From: an uncultured Gemmatimonadota bacterium
GTDB lineage: Bacteria; Gemmatimonadota; Gemmatimonadetes; Gemmatimonadales; Gemmatimonadaceae
Direction of reading: 5' to 3'
DNA: 12,908 bases
Assembly (NCBI GenBank): GCA_946479015.1
Contig: CAMLEQ010000060.1
Span: 1 to 12,908, forward strand
The notes beneath the pieces were generated by a model that saw only the letters and a list, made by a program, of their open reading frames with translations, ran no database searches and was not told where the DNA came from. This document shows, piece after piece, positions 1 through 7,826 of the stretch (positions are counted from its first letter, which is position 1; each line of letters opens with the position of its first letter). Position numbers and translations under genes: made by a program.

Positions 1-418
1 TGACGGGGCGCGTCTCTCCCTGCGCGTTCACCGTGGCCTGGTGCACCGCCTCGCGCCCGAGCCGCGCCATCTCGTCCGGGCTCCAGACGGGACTCGACGC
101 GAACCCCCAGTAGCCGTTCACCAGTGCCCGTACCCCGGCGACCATGCTTTCGGAGTCGCGGACATCCGTGGGTTGACCGGTGAAGAAGCGCGTGCAGGTG
201 TGCGAGAGGCGCACGTCCGTGTACGACGCCCCGGCGCTGCGCGCCGCGTCCACGCCGCGCAACGCGAGGGTTTTGAGGCGCGGGTCCTCCACCGGCGGCA
301 CCGGCTCGGGACGTGCCCCGAGCTGCGCGAGGAGCGGGCGCGGGAGGGCGGCGAGCGCAGCCGCCCCCACCGCCGCGCGCGCCCCCGTCTTCAGGGCTTC
401 ACGGCGATTGATTGGCAT
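1..418 (-). CDS. TldD/PmbA-family metalloprotease homologue, Tat-exported, 3' part outside window
   Basis: Only the first 139 residues are inside the window. Residues 4-10 (NRREALK) followed by an alanine-rich hydrophobic stretch to about residue 31 look like a twin-arginine signal, ending near LLAQ. From about residue 49 the sequence matches the first domain of TldD/PmbA proteins (ALRGVDAARSAGASYTDVRL, then VRALVNGYWGFASS). This family includes E. coli TldD/TldE, a zinc metallopeptidase pair that degrades unfolded peptides and matures microcin B17. The zinc site lies further on and cannot be checked here. The ATG at 418 is 64 bases after the Ig/cupredoxin-like lipoprotein on the same strand, so it is probably the last visible gene of the SusCD operon; no good Shine-Dalgarno was seen. 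The Tat signal implies a periplasmic enzyme, unlike cytoplasmic E. coli TldD. Family is fairly sure; substrate is unknown. Confidence 0.85.
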   Translation of the reverse strand, partial: MPINRREALKTGARAAVGAAALAALPRPLLAQLGARPEPVPPVEDPRLKTLALRGVDAARSAGASYTDVRLSHTCTRFFTGQPTDVRDSESMVAGVRALVNGYWGFASSPVWSPDEMARLGREAVHQATVNAQGETRPV

Positions 419-458
419 CCAGCAGATTTGGCGAAAGGAGAGGGAGGATGAGCGGGGC

Positions 459-475
459 GCGGGCGGGGCGCCCGC
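459..475 (-). other. Intercistronic hairpin between the Ig lipoprotein and tldD-like genes
   Basis: A perfect 7-bp inverted repeat (GCGGGCG and CGCCCGC, 3-base loop) sits in the 64-base gap downstream of the lipoprotein stop. No T-run follows it directly on the minus strand, so it is a weak attenuator or mRNA-stabilising hairpin rather than a convincing terminator. In DNA this GC-rich it could also be chance. Confidence 0.25.
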
Positions 476-482
476 GAACCCT

Positions 483-1649
483 TCACGGCATCGTGAACGG
501 CACGACGATGATGTGTCCCGTCACACCGAGCGGCTCGAGGTGGAACACGTACGTCCCCGGCGTGGTGAACTGCCGGCCGCGCGTGTTCTCGAAGGGGTTG
601 CCGGGCGGCCCCCAGGTGACGGTGTCGGTGCTCATGAAGTTCGGGATGTTCCCCGCACCACAGAACCCGCTGCCGAACGCCGAGCACACCACGTCGGCGG
701 CCCCGGCGCTCGCCGGGTCGTCGAACGTCACCCGCACCGAGTCGGCCGTCAGGTTGTCGAAGAACACGTAGCCGCCGGCACGGATCGTCGGCGTCAGCGA
801 CTCGACCTGCGGCGGCCCACCGTTCGCGGCGGGGCGCACGATGACGTCGTGGACGTACGCCGCGGTGATGGTGAAGCGCGCCGTGTCGACCATGGTGGCC
901 CCGTAGATGGTCGCGCGCATCACGATCCGCGCCGTCCCGGGCTGTTCCCGAAGGCGGACGACGGGAATCTGCGGGAGGTAGGGGGAGAGAAGCGCGAGGT
1001 CCGGGTCGAGCGACTCGTACTCCACCGGCACCCACGGCATGGGGTTGCCCTGCGCATCCAGGATGCGCGGCGTCACTCTCGCGATCGGGAACTGGTGCGT
1101 GGCGAAGGCAACGAGTACGCCGCCGTTGCCGGGGTCCGGGGGGGTGATCGACCACACCGCGTCCTGTGGCGTGAGCGGCTCGATGGAGAACGTCGCGAGC
1201 GCCGGCGGAGCGGTGACGTCCGCCGTCACCGCGACGGTAGCCGTGTCCGCGTGGCGGATGTTGCCATCGGCCCGAACCTCGGCGATCACCGTCGCGCTCC
1301 CGGCGGCGCGTGCCTGGAGCTCGCCGGCCGGCGTCACCCACACCACCGTCGTGTCGCTCGAGGTGAACGTCGGCGCCGGCAGGCCGGACATCGGCGCGCC
1401 CGTGCCATCGCGCGGCGTGGCCGTGAGCTGGAGCGTGTCGTACGGCGCGAGCGTGGAGAGCGTGATCGCGCGCTGGTCGAGCGTGAGCGACAGGAACAGC
1501 CGGGCCGCATCGGTGATCGGCTTGTACGACGCGACTGGCTCGAGCCCGCCGCACCCCGCGATGACCAACGCCAGCAACACCCCGCGACGGGCCATGCGGC
1601 ACGTCCGTGCCTCGAGGGACGGTCGGTTCAGTTTCTCGTGGACTCGCAT
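483..1649 (-). CDS. Ig-like (Big_2) lipoprotein with C-terminal cupredoxin-like domain lacking copper ligands
   Basis: The 388-aa product has a signal peptide with lipobox VIAGC (Cys33), so it is predicted to be a lipid-anchored envelope protein. Residues about 58-142 look like a bacterial Ig-like (Big_2) domain, with the characteristic SSDTTVVWVTPAGELQARAAGSAT pattern split around residues 97-120. A middle beta-rich region runs to about 285. Residues about 290-388 resemble a small cupredoxin (SVRVTFDD, then GNIPNF, then a final GTYVFHLEPLGVTGHIIV strand pair), but positions normally holding His, Cys, His and Met read Val305, Leu371, Leu374 and Val376. Two cysteines (322 and 330) flank an insertion and could form a disulfide. 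The start is set by GAGGAG seven bases upstream of the ATG. The gene lies 13 bases after susD, in the place where Sus operons often carry SusE-like surface ligand-binding lipoproteins. Function is unknown; a surface-binding or accessory role is an inference. Confidence 0.85.
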   Translation of the reverse strand: MRVHEKLNRPSLEARTCRMARRGVLLALVIAGCGGLEPVASYKPITDAARLFLSLTLDQRAITLSTLAPYDTLQLTATPRDGTGAPMSGLPAPTFTSSDTTVVWVTPAGELQARAAGSATVIAEVRADGNIRHADTATVAVTADVTAPPALATFSIEPLTPQDAVWSITPPDPGNGGVLVAFATHQFPIARVTPRILDAQGNPMPWVPVEYESLDPDLALLSPYLPQIPVVRLREQPGTARIVMRATIYGATMVDTARFTITAAYVHDVIVRPAANGGPPQVESLTPTIRAGGYVFFDNLTADSVRVTFDDPASAGAADVVCSAFGSGFCGAGNIPNFMSTDTVTWGPPGNPFENTRGRQFTTPGTYVFHLEPLGVTGHIIVVPFTMP

Positions 1650-1656
1650 GCCGATT

Positions 1657-1662
1657 CTCCTC
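1657..1662 (-). promoter_or_regulatory. Shine-Dalgarno GAGGAG abutting the SusD stop codon
   Basis: GAGGAG lies seven bases before the ATG at 1649 and directly follows the susD TGA (TGA-GAGGAG). It fixes the start of the lipoprotein at 1649 rather than the internal Met19 at 1595, and suggests translational coupling with susD. Confidence 0.75.
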
Positions 1663-3123
1663 TCAGGCGCCGCGCGAGATGCAGCCGGTGAACTGCGGGT
1701 TGGCGATGCGTTCCTTGTCCGGGATGGGCACGTTGATGTCGGTGCCGTAGCTCATGCCGGTGACGGGATACGCCCCCGTGGGATAGACCTGGTTCGGGCT
1801 GCGCCCGTAGTACTTCACGAGCCGCCGGTGGTCCGCCTGCCGATGCCCGGTGAGGTAGAGCCAGAACGCGCGCTCGCGGAACAGCAGGTCGACGCGCGCG
1901 TTGGCGTCCCCCGGATCGGCGAGCGGCGCGAGCCCCGGCGTGTGGCCGGTGCCCGCGTGCCAGAGCGTATCGGTCCGCGCCGCGTCGTTCGGATCGGGCT
2001 GCGTGTCGAAGGTGCCGTCGGTCCGGAGCGCGTTCAGCGTCGCGAGCCAGCCGGCGTCGCCGGCCTGGAGCTGCGCCTCGGCCTCGATCAGCCGTGCTTC
2101 CACCCCGCTCGCCAGCACGATCGCGCCGCTGCCGTCCGGCGGGTACTCGTCTGGCTGATAGACCGCCATTCCGGTCCGGGTCGTGAACACCTTCGTCGAC
2201 GGAGTGCGCGGATCGCGGCTGCTCCGGTAATCGAGCCCGGTGAGCCCCTCCCCGTCCGCGGCCGAGAGGTTCGGGAAGTTCGGCTGGACGTAGGCGAAGG
2301 TCTCCTCGTCGGGGTTCGCGCTCGCGTGATAACGGATCGCATACGACCACCCGTCAGGCACGTCGGCGACGGCGGCCGCCGCCCCCGCGACGTCACCCTG
2401 GTCGAGCAGCACCCGCGCGCGCGCCATGTCCTCGAGGGTGACGAAGTCCGCGCTGTCGCCAACGAGCGTCGCCGCCGTATCCAGCAGCGCGAGCGCGTGG
2501 GCGTAGACCTCGGCGGTACTGGATCCAGGCCGGAGCGTGTAGTCGCCGGCATAGTCGAGGGTGCTGAGCGGGATCCCCGAGCAGAAGAGCTCCGCCAGGA
2601 AGGTCTCCGTGTACGCCTCGAGCAGGTACGCGTGCCCGCGCAGCGCGCGCTGCTCGGGCGCGTAGGTGGCGAGAAGTCCGATCGCCTGCGAGGCCTGCCC
2701 GCGCACCGCCTGGAGCTTCGAGTAGACCCCCAGGCTGCCGCTCGTGTTTTGCGATTGCCCCTCGGGCATCGTGCGCGCGTCGATCGGGCGGAGTAATCCG
2801 CTGACGTCCTGGAGCTCGTCGGTGAGCACGCCGCCCGCCGAGACGAAGGAAACGTTGTCGAAGTTGCCGCCGAAGGCGTCGCGGAACTTGCTGACCAGTC
2901 CGTGATACACGGCCACCGCTCCCGCCGGCGTCTCGGTGATCCCCGGATCGGTCACCGTCGGGGGCAGCTCGTCGCTCTTGAGGATGGAGTCCAGCGAGCA
3001 CGCCGCGACCAGCAGCGTCAGACCGGCCACGCCGGCGAGCCGGCCGAGGTGGGGCATCTTCCGGGCGCCGCGCCGGTGCGCGGGGCGCCGCGGGGCGTCG
3101 ATCGACTGCGGAGCTCTCGTCAT
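1663..3123 (-). CDS. SusD/RagB-family nutrient-binding outer-membrane lipoprotein
   Basis: The 486-aa product carries a lipoprotein signal (LAGVAGLTLLVAAC, then SLD), so the mature protein should be anchored at the outer membrane as the lid over its SusC partner. Helical TPR-like segments rich in Ala and Leu follow, as in SusD/RagB (for example YAPEQRALRGHAYLLEAYTE). The conserved C-terminal part contains VEARLIEAEAQL, then VDLLFRERAFWLYLTGHRQADHRRL, and PIPDKERIANP near the end. These are the usual SusD family landmarks, and the length is slightly short for the family. It begins 42 bases after the susC stop. The start is uncertain: ATG 3123 has GAGG three bases upstream; ATG 3165 overlaps the susC stop as TGATG; ATG 3057 would give the shortest classical signal peptide. 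The ligand cannot be read from sequence; RagB-type members bind peptides and SusD-type members bind glycans. Confidence 0.93.
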   Translation of the reverse strand: MTRAPQSIDAPRRPAHRRGARKMPHLGRLAGVAGLTLLVAACSLDSILKSDELPPTVTDPGITETPAGAVAVYHGLVSKFRDAFGGNFDNVSFVSAGGVLTDELQDVSGLLRPIDARTMPEGQSQNTSGSLGVYSKLQAVRGQASQAIGLLATYAPEQRALRGHAYLLEAYTETFLAELFCSGIPLSTLDYAGDYTLRPGSSTAEVYAHALALLDTAATLVGDSADFVTLEDMARARVLLDQGDVAGAAAAVADVPDGWSYAIRYHASANPDEETFAYVQPNFPNLSAADGEGLTGLDYRSSRDPRTPSTKVFTTRTGMAVYQPDEYPPDGSGAIVLASGVEARLIEAEAQLQAGDAGWLATLNALRTDGTFDTQPDPNDAARTDTLWHAGTGHTPGLAPLADPGDANARVDLLFRERAFWLYLTGHRQADHRRLVKYYGRSPNQVYPTGAYPVTGMSYGTDINVPIPDKERIANPQFTGCISRGA

Positions 3124-3164
3124 CGTCCTCGCTCGCTCGTTCGGCATTCTCGACATTCTCGGCA

Positions 3165-6100
3165 TCAGTAGGACGCATTCACGCGGAACTGCCACGTGCG
3201 CGGCTGCGGCAACACGCCCGTGTCCAGCACCCCGTTGCCAGTGGCGTAGGCGTTCACGTTCGGATCGAGGCCGCGGTAGTTCGTGTGCAGCCCGAGGTTC
3301 GTCCCCAACAGCGAGAGGCTCAGCGCATCTGCGCCCATCCGCTGCGCCAGCCGGCGCGGCACGTTGTACGAGACCGCGAGACTGTTGAAGCGCAGCGTGT
3401 TGACGGTCTGGATCCAGGAGTAGCCGTAGCTGTCCACGATGCCGATCTGCTCGGCGAGCGGCGCGCTCGGGTCGTTCCAGCCACGCGTGAACGGCGCGAG
3501 GCGCTGCCCCACGTCGTTCCGCTGCGTCATCCCGTCCTGGTACTGGAAGTCCGCGCTCACCGAGAGCGCGCCGCGGAAGAGGGAGAGCGTGGTGCCGAGG
3601 GTGGCGGTGTAGTTCGGGAGCGTGCCGCCGACGAACACCAACGTGTCGCCGTAGAGCACCTCCGAGGCCTCGAGCACGCCGTCGCCGTTGCCATCCGCGT
3701 AGCCGAGAATCGGCCGCGTCCACCGGCCGTCCAGCGGGTACCCCGGCACGACGCGCACCTGGTCGTACTCACCCGTCTGAGCCAGGTTGAACGGCTCCAC
3801 GCCAGGCCCGAGCTTCACGACGACGTTCCGGTCCTGACTGAAGGAGAGGTTCACACCCCAGGTGACCGGGTCGGTGCGGACGAGCTGCGCCTCCACGCTC
3901 GCCTCGAACCCGGTGTTGCGCACCACGCCGATGTTCTCGAGGGTGGACACGCCGTCGCCGTACACCGACGGCGGGAGCGGGACGTCGAGCAACGCGTCGG
4001 TGGTCGTCCGTCGGTAGCCGGTGAGTCTCAGGCTCACCCGGCTCTCGAAGACCTCGGCGTCGAAGCCCCCCTCGAGCTCGGCCGTGCGCTCCGGGCGCAG
4101 CTTGGAGTTCCCGATCGAGTCCAGCACTTCCGCATCCACGGTCTGCCCGTTGATCCACACCGGCGTCCGGGCACCGTACAGCCGCAGCCGGTCCACCGGC
4201 CCCGGCTGGCGTCCCGACTGCCCGTAGGCCAGCCGCAGTTGCATGCTGTTGATCACGTTCTTGAACGGGAAGAACGGCTCGTCGGAGATGAGGTAGGACG
4301 CACTGATCTTGGGGAAGCGGGGGAGCGAGGCGCGCGTGCCGTAGGCGCTGCCGCCGTCGAGGCGCAGCCCGGTCTTGATCCAGAGGCGTTTGCCGGCGAG
4401 CTGCGGCTCGATGTACCAACCGAACGTCGCTTGGTCGGCGCGGGTCTGGGTCAGGGCGGTGATCGTCGAGGCGTGGTCGGGCGACTCCGTCCCCTCCGCG
4501 AGGCCGCTGACGCTGCCCTGCATGTCATTCACGCTCTCGCTGTGGTACTGGACCCCCGTGGCGAGCCGGAGGCGGAAGCCGGCGAAGAGCGGCGCGATGG
4601 CCGTCGTGCCCACGTTGACCGTGCTCGAGACCGACGTGCCGTGCCCCAGCCCGAGAGTCCCGACGGAATCGTAGACCTCGCCGAAGCCGCGCGGGACCAG
4701 GATCTCGTCGGAGCGCTGGTCGAGGTTCAACCCGCCGTCCGCCGTCACCGTGAACCACGAGAGCGGCCGCCAGCTCAGCGACACGGCATTCGTGAAGGAC
4801 GTCGCCACGTCGGTCGCGCGCTGGTGATAGTTCCGGAGCGGCTCGGTGACCGGCTGGACCTGCCAGAGAGCCACACTTCCGGTCCCCTGGTAATAGGTTC
4901 CCGTGCTCCGGTCGAGGTACGTGCTCATGAGCGTGCCGAGCTGCTGCTCCAGATCCGAGCGCTGCTGCGACGTGCGCGAGAGCCCCGCCGAGAGCGACAC
5001 GTCCGCCTTCGGTCCGAGCCGCGCCGTGAGCCGGCTGTCCGCCTGCCACTGCGTGAGCTGCTCCGGGCGCTGCATCCAGTCCGGGGGATCGCGCCCCAGC
5101 TCGGCGCGATAGCGCGCCATCTCGTAGTCGGGCAGGCGCACCAGCCCCATGTCGTCGCGATAGTTCCCCGTGACGCTGTACGTGAGCGCGTCGCTCCCGC
5201 CGGAGACGCCGAGGTTGACCCCCGTGTGGCTCCCGTGGTCCAGCACCGTGAGGTTCGGATCACTCAGGAGTTGGAACGTCGAGGTGCTGTCCGCCTGGCA
5301 GGCGGCGCCTTCCTCGCTGCCCCCTACCAGATTGTTGACGGGGCAGAAGAGCGGCGCATTCTCCGCGTACTGGTGCCCCCAGCGCACCATCAGGTCGGGA
5401 TACTTCCCCGCCATCTCCGTCATCCCGCGCTCCATCCCCACCGTCCACCGCGGCGGCCCGGCACGCCCCTTCTTGGTCGTGATCACGATCACGCCGTTCG
5501 CCGCGTCCGGCCCGTACATCGTCGCGGCCGAGGGCCCTTTCACCACCTCGATCGTCTCGATGGTGTGCGGGTCGATGTAGTCCAGCGGCGAGGGGGTGGC
5601 AAAGTTCGCCTGCCCCATGTTCGTCCCCGCGAGGTTCCCCCCCCGGGTGTTCGACTGCTCGGAGTAGACGCGCACGCCGTCGACGACGATGATCGGGTCG
5701 TTGTTCAGCCGCGGGCTGCTCACGCCGCGGATGCGGATGCGCGCCGGATCCCCCGGCGCGCCGCTCGTGCGCTGCACCACCATCCCCGGCACGCGCCCGT
5801 CGAGCAGGTCGGTGACGCTCGCCACGGGCTGCGTGCGCACGATCGAGTCGGCGTTGAGCACCGTGATGTCGTTGCCGAGCTCGAGGCGCCGCTGTTGTCC
5901 GGTGGCCGTCGTCACCACCTCCTGGAGCCGCGCCATCCCCATCTGGAGCGCGAAGTCGACGCGCACGCGCTGGCTGTCGGCGACGGCCACCTCGCGCTCC
6001 GCCGGCTGGTAGCCGAGCATGCGGACGACCACGGTCACCACACCGGCGGTAACGTGCTGGATCCCGTAGTAGCCGCTGTCATTGGTGGCCGCCTGCTCGG

Positions 6101-6662
6101 CGGTGCCGCGCACGCTGACCACCGCCCCGGCGAGCGGCCGCGCCCGCACCGAATCCACCACGCGCCCCCAGATGAGGCTCGTCGCGGCCGGGACGCTCGA
6201 CGCGGTCTTGCGTGGGTCCTTGCCGTCCGCGTCCCTGACGATCATCACCGTACCTGTGGGGCGCACCACCACTCGCGCTCCGGTCCCCTTCAGCACCTGC
6301 TCGAGCGCCTCGCGCGCCGTGATGTCGCTCCGCCGCACGGTGACGCGCCTGCCGAGCGGCACCACGCGCGGCGTGTAGGTGAGCCCGAGCTGTGCCTGGC
6401 GATCGATCTCCTGCAACACCGAGTCGAGCGGCGCATCGTGCAGGTCGAGCGACACCCGGCGCTCGAGCGGCGCCACCGTGCCCTGCGCGGCGGCGGCCGC
6501 GCGCACCGGGGGCGGCGCGGCGTTGGCATCCTGCGCCCACAGCGCCCCGCTCGCGCCGATGAGGAACGCGATGATGAAGAGAGCGAATCGGAGAGGGAGA
6601 GCCCGCATGAGCGGTGGGGTTGGAGGGAGGTCCAGCAGCGGCGGCGTGGCGATCCGGATCAT
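3165..6662 (-). CDS. SusC/RagA-family TonB-dependent outer-membrane transporter with N-terminal STN signalling domain
   Basis: The 1165-aa product imports a ligand across the outer membrane using TonB energy, together with SusD. In order it shows a signal peptide (RALPLRFALFIIAFLIG, cut near LWA/QD at residue 43), an STN domain (about 68-142), a carboxypeptidase-regulatory-like domain (about 164-242), a TonB-box-like LQEVVTTATG at 246-255, a plug domain containing DPARIRIRGVSSPRLNNDP and GPSAATMYGPDAANGVIVIT, and a beta-barrel ending in FRVNASY with the terminal aromatic residue typical of barrel proteins. A DGNGDGVLEASE loop near residues 987-998 has EF-hand-like spacing. The STN domain marks a signalling transporter that talks to the adjacent FecR. 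ATG 6662 overlaps the fecR stop (ATGA) and has a weak AGGGGG upstream; ATG 6608 is an alternative that gives a shorter signal peptide. Family and role are sure; the substrate is not visible. Confidence 0.96.
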   Translation of the reverse strand: MIRIATPPLLDLPPTPPLMRALPLRFALFIIAFLIGASGALWAQDANAAPPPVRAAAAAQGTVAPLERRVSLDLHDAPLDSVLQEIDRQAQLGLTYTPRVVPLGRRVTVRRSDITAREALEQVLKGTGARVVVRPTGTVMIVRDADGKDPRKTASSVPAATSLIWGRVVDSVRARPLAGAVVSVRGTAEQAATNDSGYYGIQHVTAGVVTVVVRMLGYQPAEREVAVADSQRVRVDFALQMGMARLQEVVTTATGQQRRLELGNDITVLNADSIVRTQPVASVTDLLDGRVPGMVVQRTSGAPGDPARIRIRGVSSPRLNNDPIIVVDGVRVYSEQSNTRGGNLAGTNMGQANFATPSPLDYIDPHTIETIEVVKGPSAATMYGPDAANGVIVITTKKGRAGPPRWTVGMERGMTEMAGKYPDLMVRWGHQYAENAPLFCPVNNLVGGSEEGAACQADSTSTFQLLSDPNLTVLDHGSHTGVNLGVSGGSDALTYSVTGNYRDDMGLVRLPDYEMARYRAELGRDPPDWMQRPEQLTQWQADSRLTARLGPKADVSLSAGLSRTSQQRSDLEQQLGTLMSTYLDRSTGTYYQGTGSVALWQVQPVTEPLRNYHQRATDVATSFTNAVSLSWRPLSWFTVTADGGLNLDQRSDEILVPRGFGEVYDSVGTLGLGHGTSVSSTVNVGTTAIAPLFAGFRLRLATGVQYHSESVNDMQGSVSGLAEGTESPDHASTITALTQTRADQATFGWYIEPQLAGKRLWIKTGLRLDGGSAYGTRASLPRFPKISASYLISDEPFFPFKNVINSMQLRLAYGQSGRQPGPVDRLRLYGARTPVWINGQTVDAEVLDSIGNSKLRPERTAELEGGFDAEVFESRVSLRLTGYRRTTTDALLDVPLPPSVYGDGVSTLENIGVVRNTGFEASVEAQLVRTDPVTWGVNLSFSQDRNVVVKLGPGVEPFNLAQTGEYDQVRVVPGYPLDGRWTRPILGYADGNGDGVLEASEVLYGDTLVFVGGTLPNYTATLGTTLSLFRGALSVSADFQYQDGMTQRNDVGQRLAPFTRGWNDPSAPLAEQIGIVDSYGYSWIQTVNTLRFNSLAVSYNVPRRLAQRMGADALSLSLLGTNLGLHTNYRGLDPNVNAYATGNGVLDTGVLPQPRTWQFRVNASY

Positions 6663-7753
6663 CGGGCCCCCTGGATCGGCAGGAAGACGACGTGCGCCCC
6701 CTGCCGCGTGTAGCGCACGTCGAGCGACTGCGCGATGTCGCCGAGGATCCCGTCGAGCGAGGCGTTCCGATACGCGCCGGTGACCGGCACCGACGCGAGT
6801 GAGCTGTCGGCGAGGGTGATGTCGATGTCGTACCACCGCTCGAGCTCGCGCACCACGCGCGCGAGCGGCGCGTGATCGAAGCGGAGCTGCGCCTGGCGCC
6901 ACGCGAGGTAGCGGTCGACGTCGACGTCCGACGTGACGCTCACGAGGCTCGACCGGTCGAGGCGGCCGAGCTGTCGCGCGCGGAGCGCGACGCCGCGCCC
7001 GGCGCCCCCCTGCGCCGCGCTCGCGCGCAACGCCACCGAGCCCTCCGCGACCACCACCGTCGCGCCCGAGTCCTCGGGGTACGCGCGGACGAGGAACGCC
7101 GTGCCGATGTCCTCGGCCAGCGCGCGCCCGGCGTGCACGCGGAAGGGAACCTTGTCGTCGTGCGCGACCTGGAAGAACGCCTCTCCCTCGAGGATCACGT
7201 CGCGCGAGCGCGCGCCGTAGCCGACGGGGACGCGAAGGCGGCTGTCGACGTTGAGGACGATGTGCGTCCCGTCGGCGAGGCCGATCTCGGCGCGCTGCCC
7301 CTTGGCCGTCGCGTACACGCGCATCGGGCCGTCGAGCGCCGCGAGCGTCGCGTCGGCGCGCAGCCCGGCGGCCACGCGGTGCCAGAGGACGCCGCTCGCC
7401 ACCGCGAGCAGCGCGGCCGCGGCGAGCGCGACGACGAGCCGCCTGCGCGTTGCGTGCCGCGCGCGCGGCGCGGGGAGCCGTCGCAGCGGCGGCCCCATCG
7501 GTCGCGCCGCGCTCGGCGCCGCCTCGATGCGATGCTGCACCACCGCCCACGCCGCGCGCGCGTCGAAGCGGTCGCCGCCAGCCGCGTCGTCATGCACCGG
7601 CACCGACGCCTCCCACACGCGCCGCGCGCGGTCGACCTGTTCGGCGCGCGCCGGATCGTCCGCGAGCCAACGCTCCAGGCGCGTCAGCTCGTCGGGCGTG
7701 CAAGCGCCGCCGAAGTATCGATCGAGGAGGTCCCACATCGAGTCGTGCGTCAT
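6659..7753 (-). CDS. FecR-family anti-sigma / sigma regulator, single-pass inner-membrane protein
   Basis: The 364-aa product has a cytoplasmic N-terminal part (about 1-100) that begins MWDLLDRYFGGACTPDELTRLERWL, resembling the DUF4880-type anti-sigma region. One membrane helix follows at about 106-124 (LVVALAAAALLAVASGVLW). The periplasmic FecR domain contains AKGQRAEIGLADGTHIVLNVDS, then VILEGEAFFQVAHD and VVVAEGSVAL. The C-terminal DUF4974/FecR_C-like domain (about 297-360) contains LRFDHAPLARVVRELERWYDI. In FecIRA-type signalling the C-terminal periplasmic part contacts the STN domain of the transporter and the N-terminal part holds the ECF sigma factor. The gene lies 69 bases after the sigma gene with promoter motif P2 between them, and overlaps susC by four bases. 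A longer frame opening with TTG at 7804 is rejected because that TTG lies inside the P2 -10 region. No clear Shine-Dalgarno. Confidence 0.95.
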   Translation of the reverse strand: MTHDSMWDLLDRYFGGACTPDELTRLERWLADDPARAEQVDRARRVWEASVPVHDDAAGGDRFDARAAWAVVQHRIEAAPSAARPMGPPLRRLPAPRARHATRRRLVVALAAAALLAVASGVLWHRVAAGLRADATLAALDGPMRVYATAKGQRAEIGLADGTHIVLNVDSRLRVPVGYGARSRDVILEGEAFFQVAHDDKVPFRVHAGRALAEDIGTAFLVRAYPEDSGATVVVAEGSVALRASAAQGGAGRGVALRARQLGRLDRSSLVSVTSDVDVDRYLAWRQAQLRFDHAPLARVVRELERWYDIDITLADSSLASVPVTGAYRNASLDGILGDIAQSLDVRYTRQGAHVVFLPIQGAR

Positions 7754-7798
7754 CCGAGGTTCACGGTGCGGAGTGGCGTTGCGTGTATGGCGGCCCGG

Positions 7799-7826
7799 TG
7801 ACAAGCGGGGACCGCCCGACCCCTAC
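7799..7826 (-). promoter_or_regulatory. Putative ECF sigma promoter P2 (GTAGGGGTC-N10-CGCTTGTCA) before fecR
   Basis: Both 9-base halves are identical to the P1 motif at 8516-8543 and the spacer is the same length (10 bases), while the spacer sequences differ. The -35-like half contains the TAG stop codon of the sigma gene. About 15 bases separate GGGGT from TGTC, the spacing expected for ECF promoters, and TGTC is a plausible -10 core. It ends 45 bases before the fecR ATG, so it could drive fecR-susCD independently of sigma-gene transcription. Confidence 0.7.

Noticed and set aside
180..2796. Plus-strand frames opposite the lipoprotein and susD genes
   Set aside because: Arg-rich low-complexity translations with no recognisable motif; the opposite strand carries clear domains, signal peptides and a Shine-Dalgarno.
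3124..3723. Upstream extension of the SusD frame by about 200 residues
   Set aside because: It runs inside the 3' end of susC in another frame; the translation there is meaningless, and the lipoprotein signal begins only after 3123.
3285..6713. Very long plus-strand open frame opposite susC
   Set aside because: It is an antisense shadow of susC in GC-rich DNA. Its translation is a His/Arg/Val/Glu-rich string without domains, while the minus strand encodes a full SusC.
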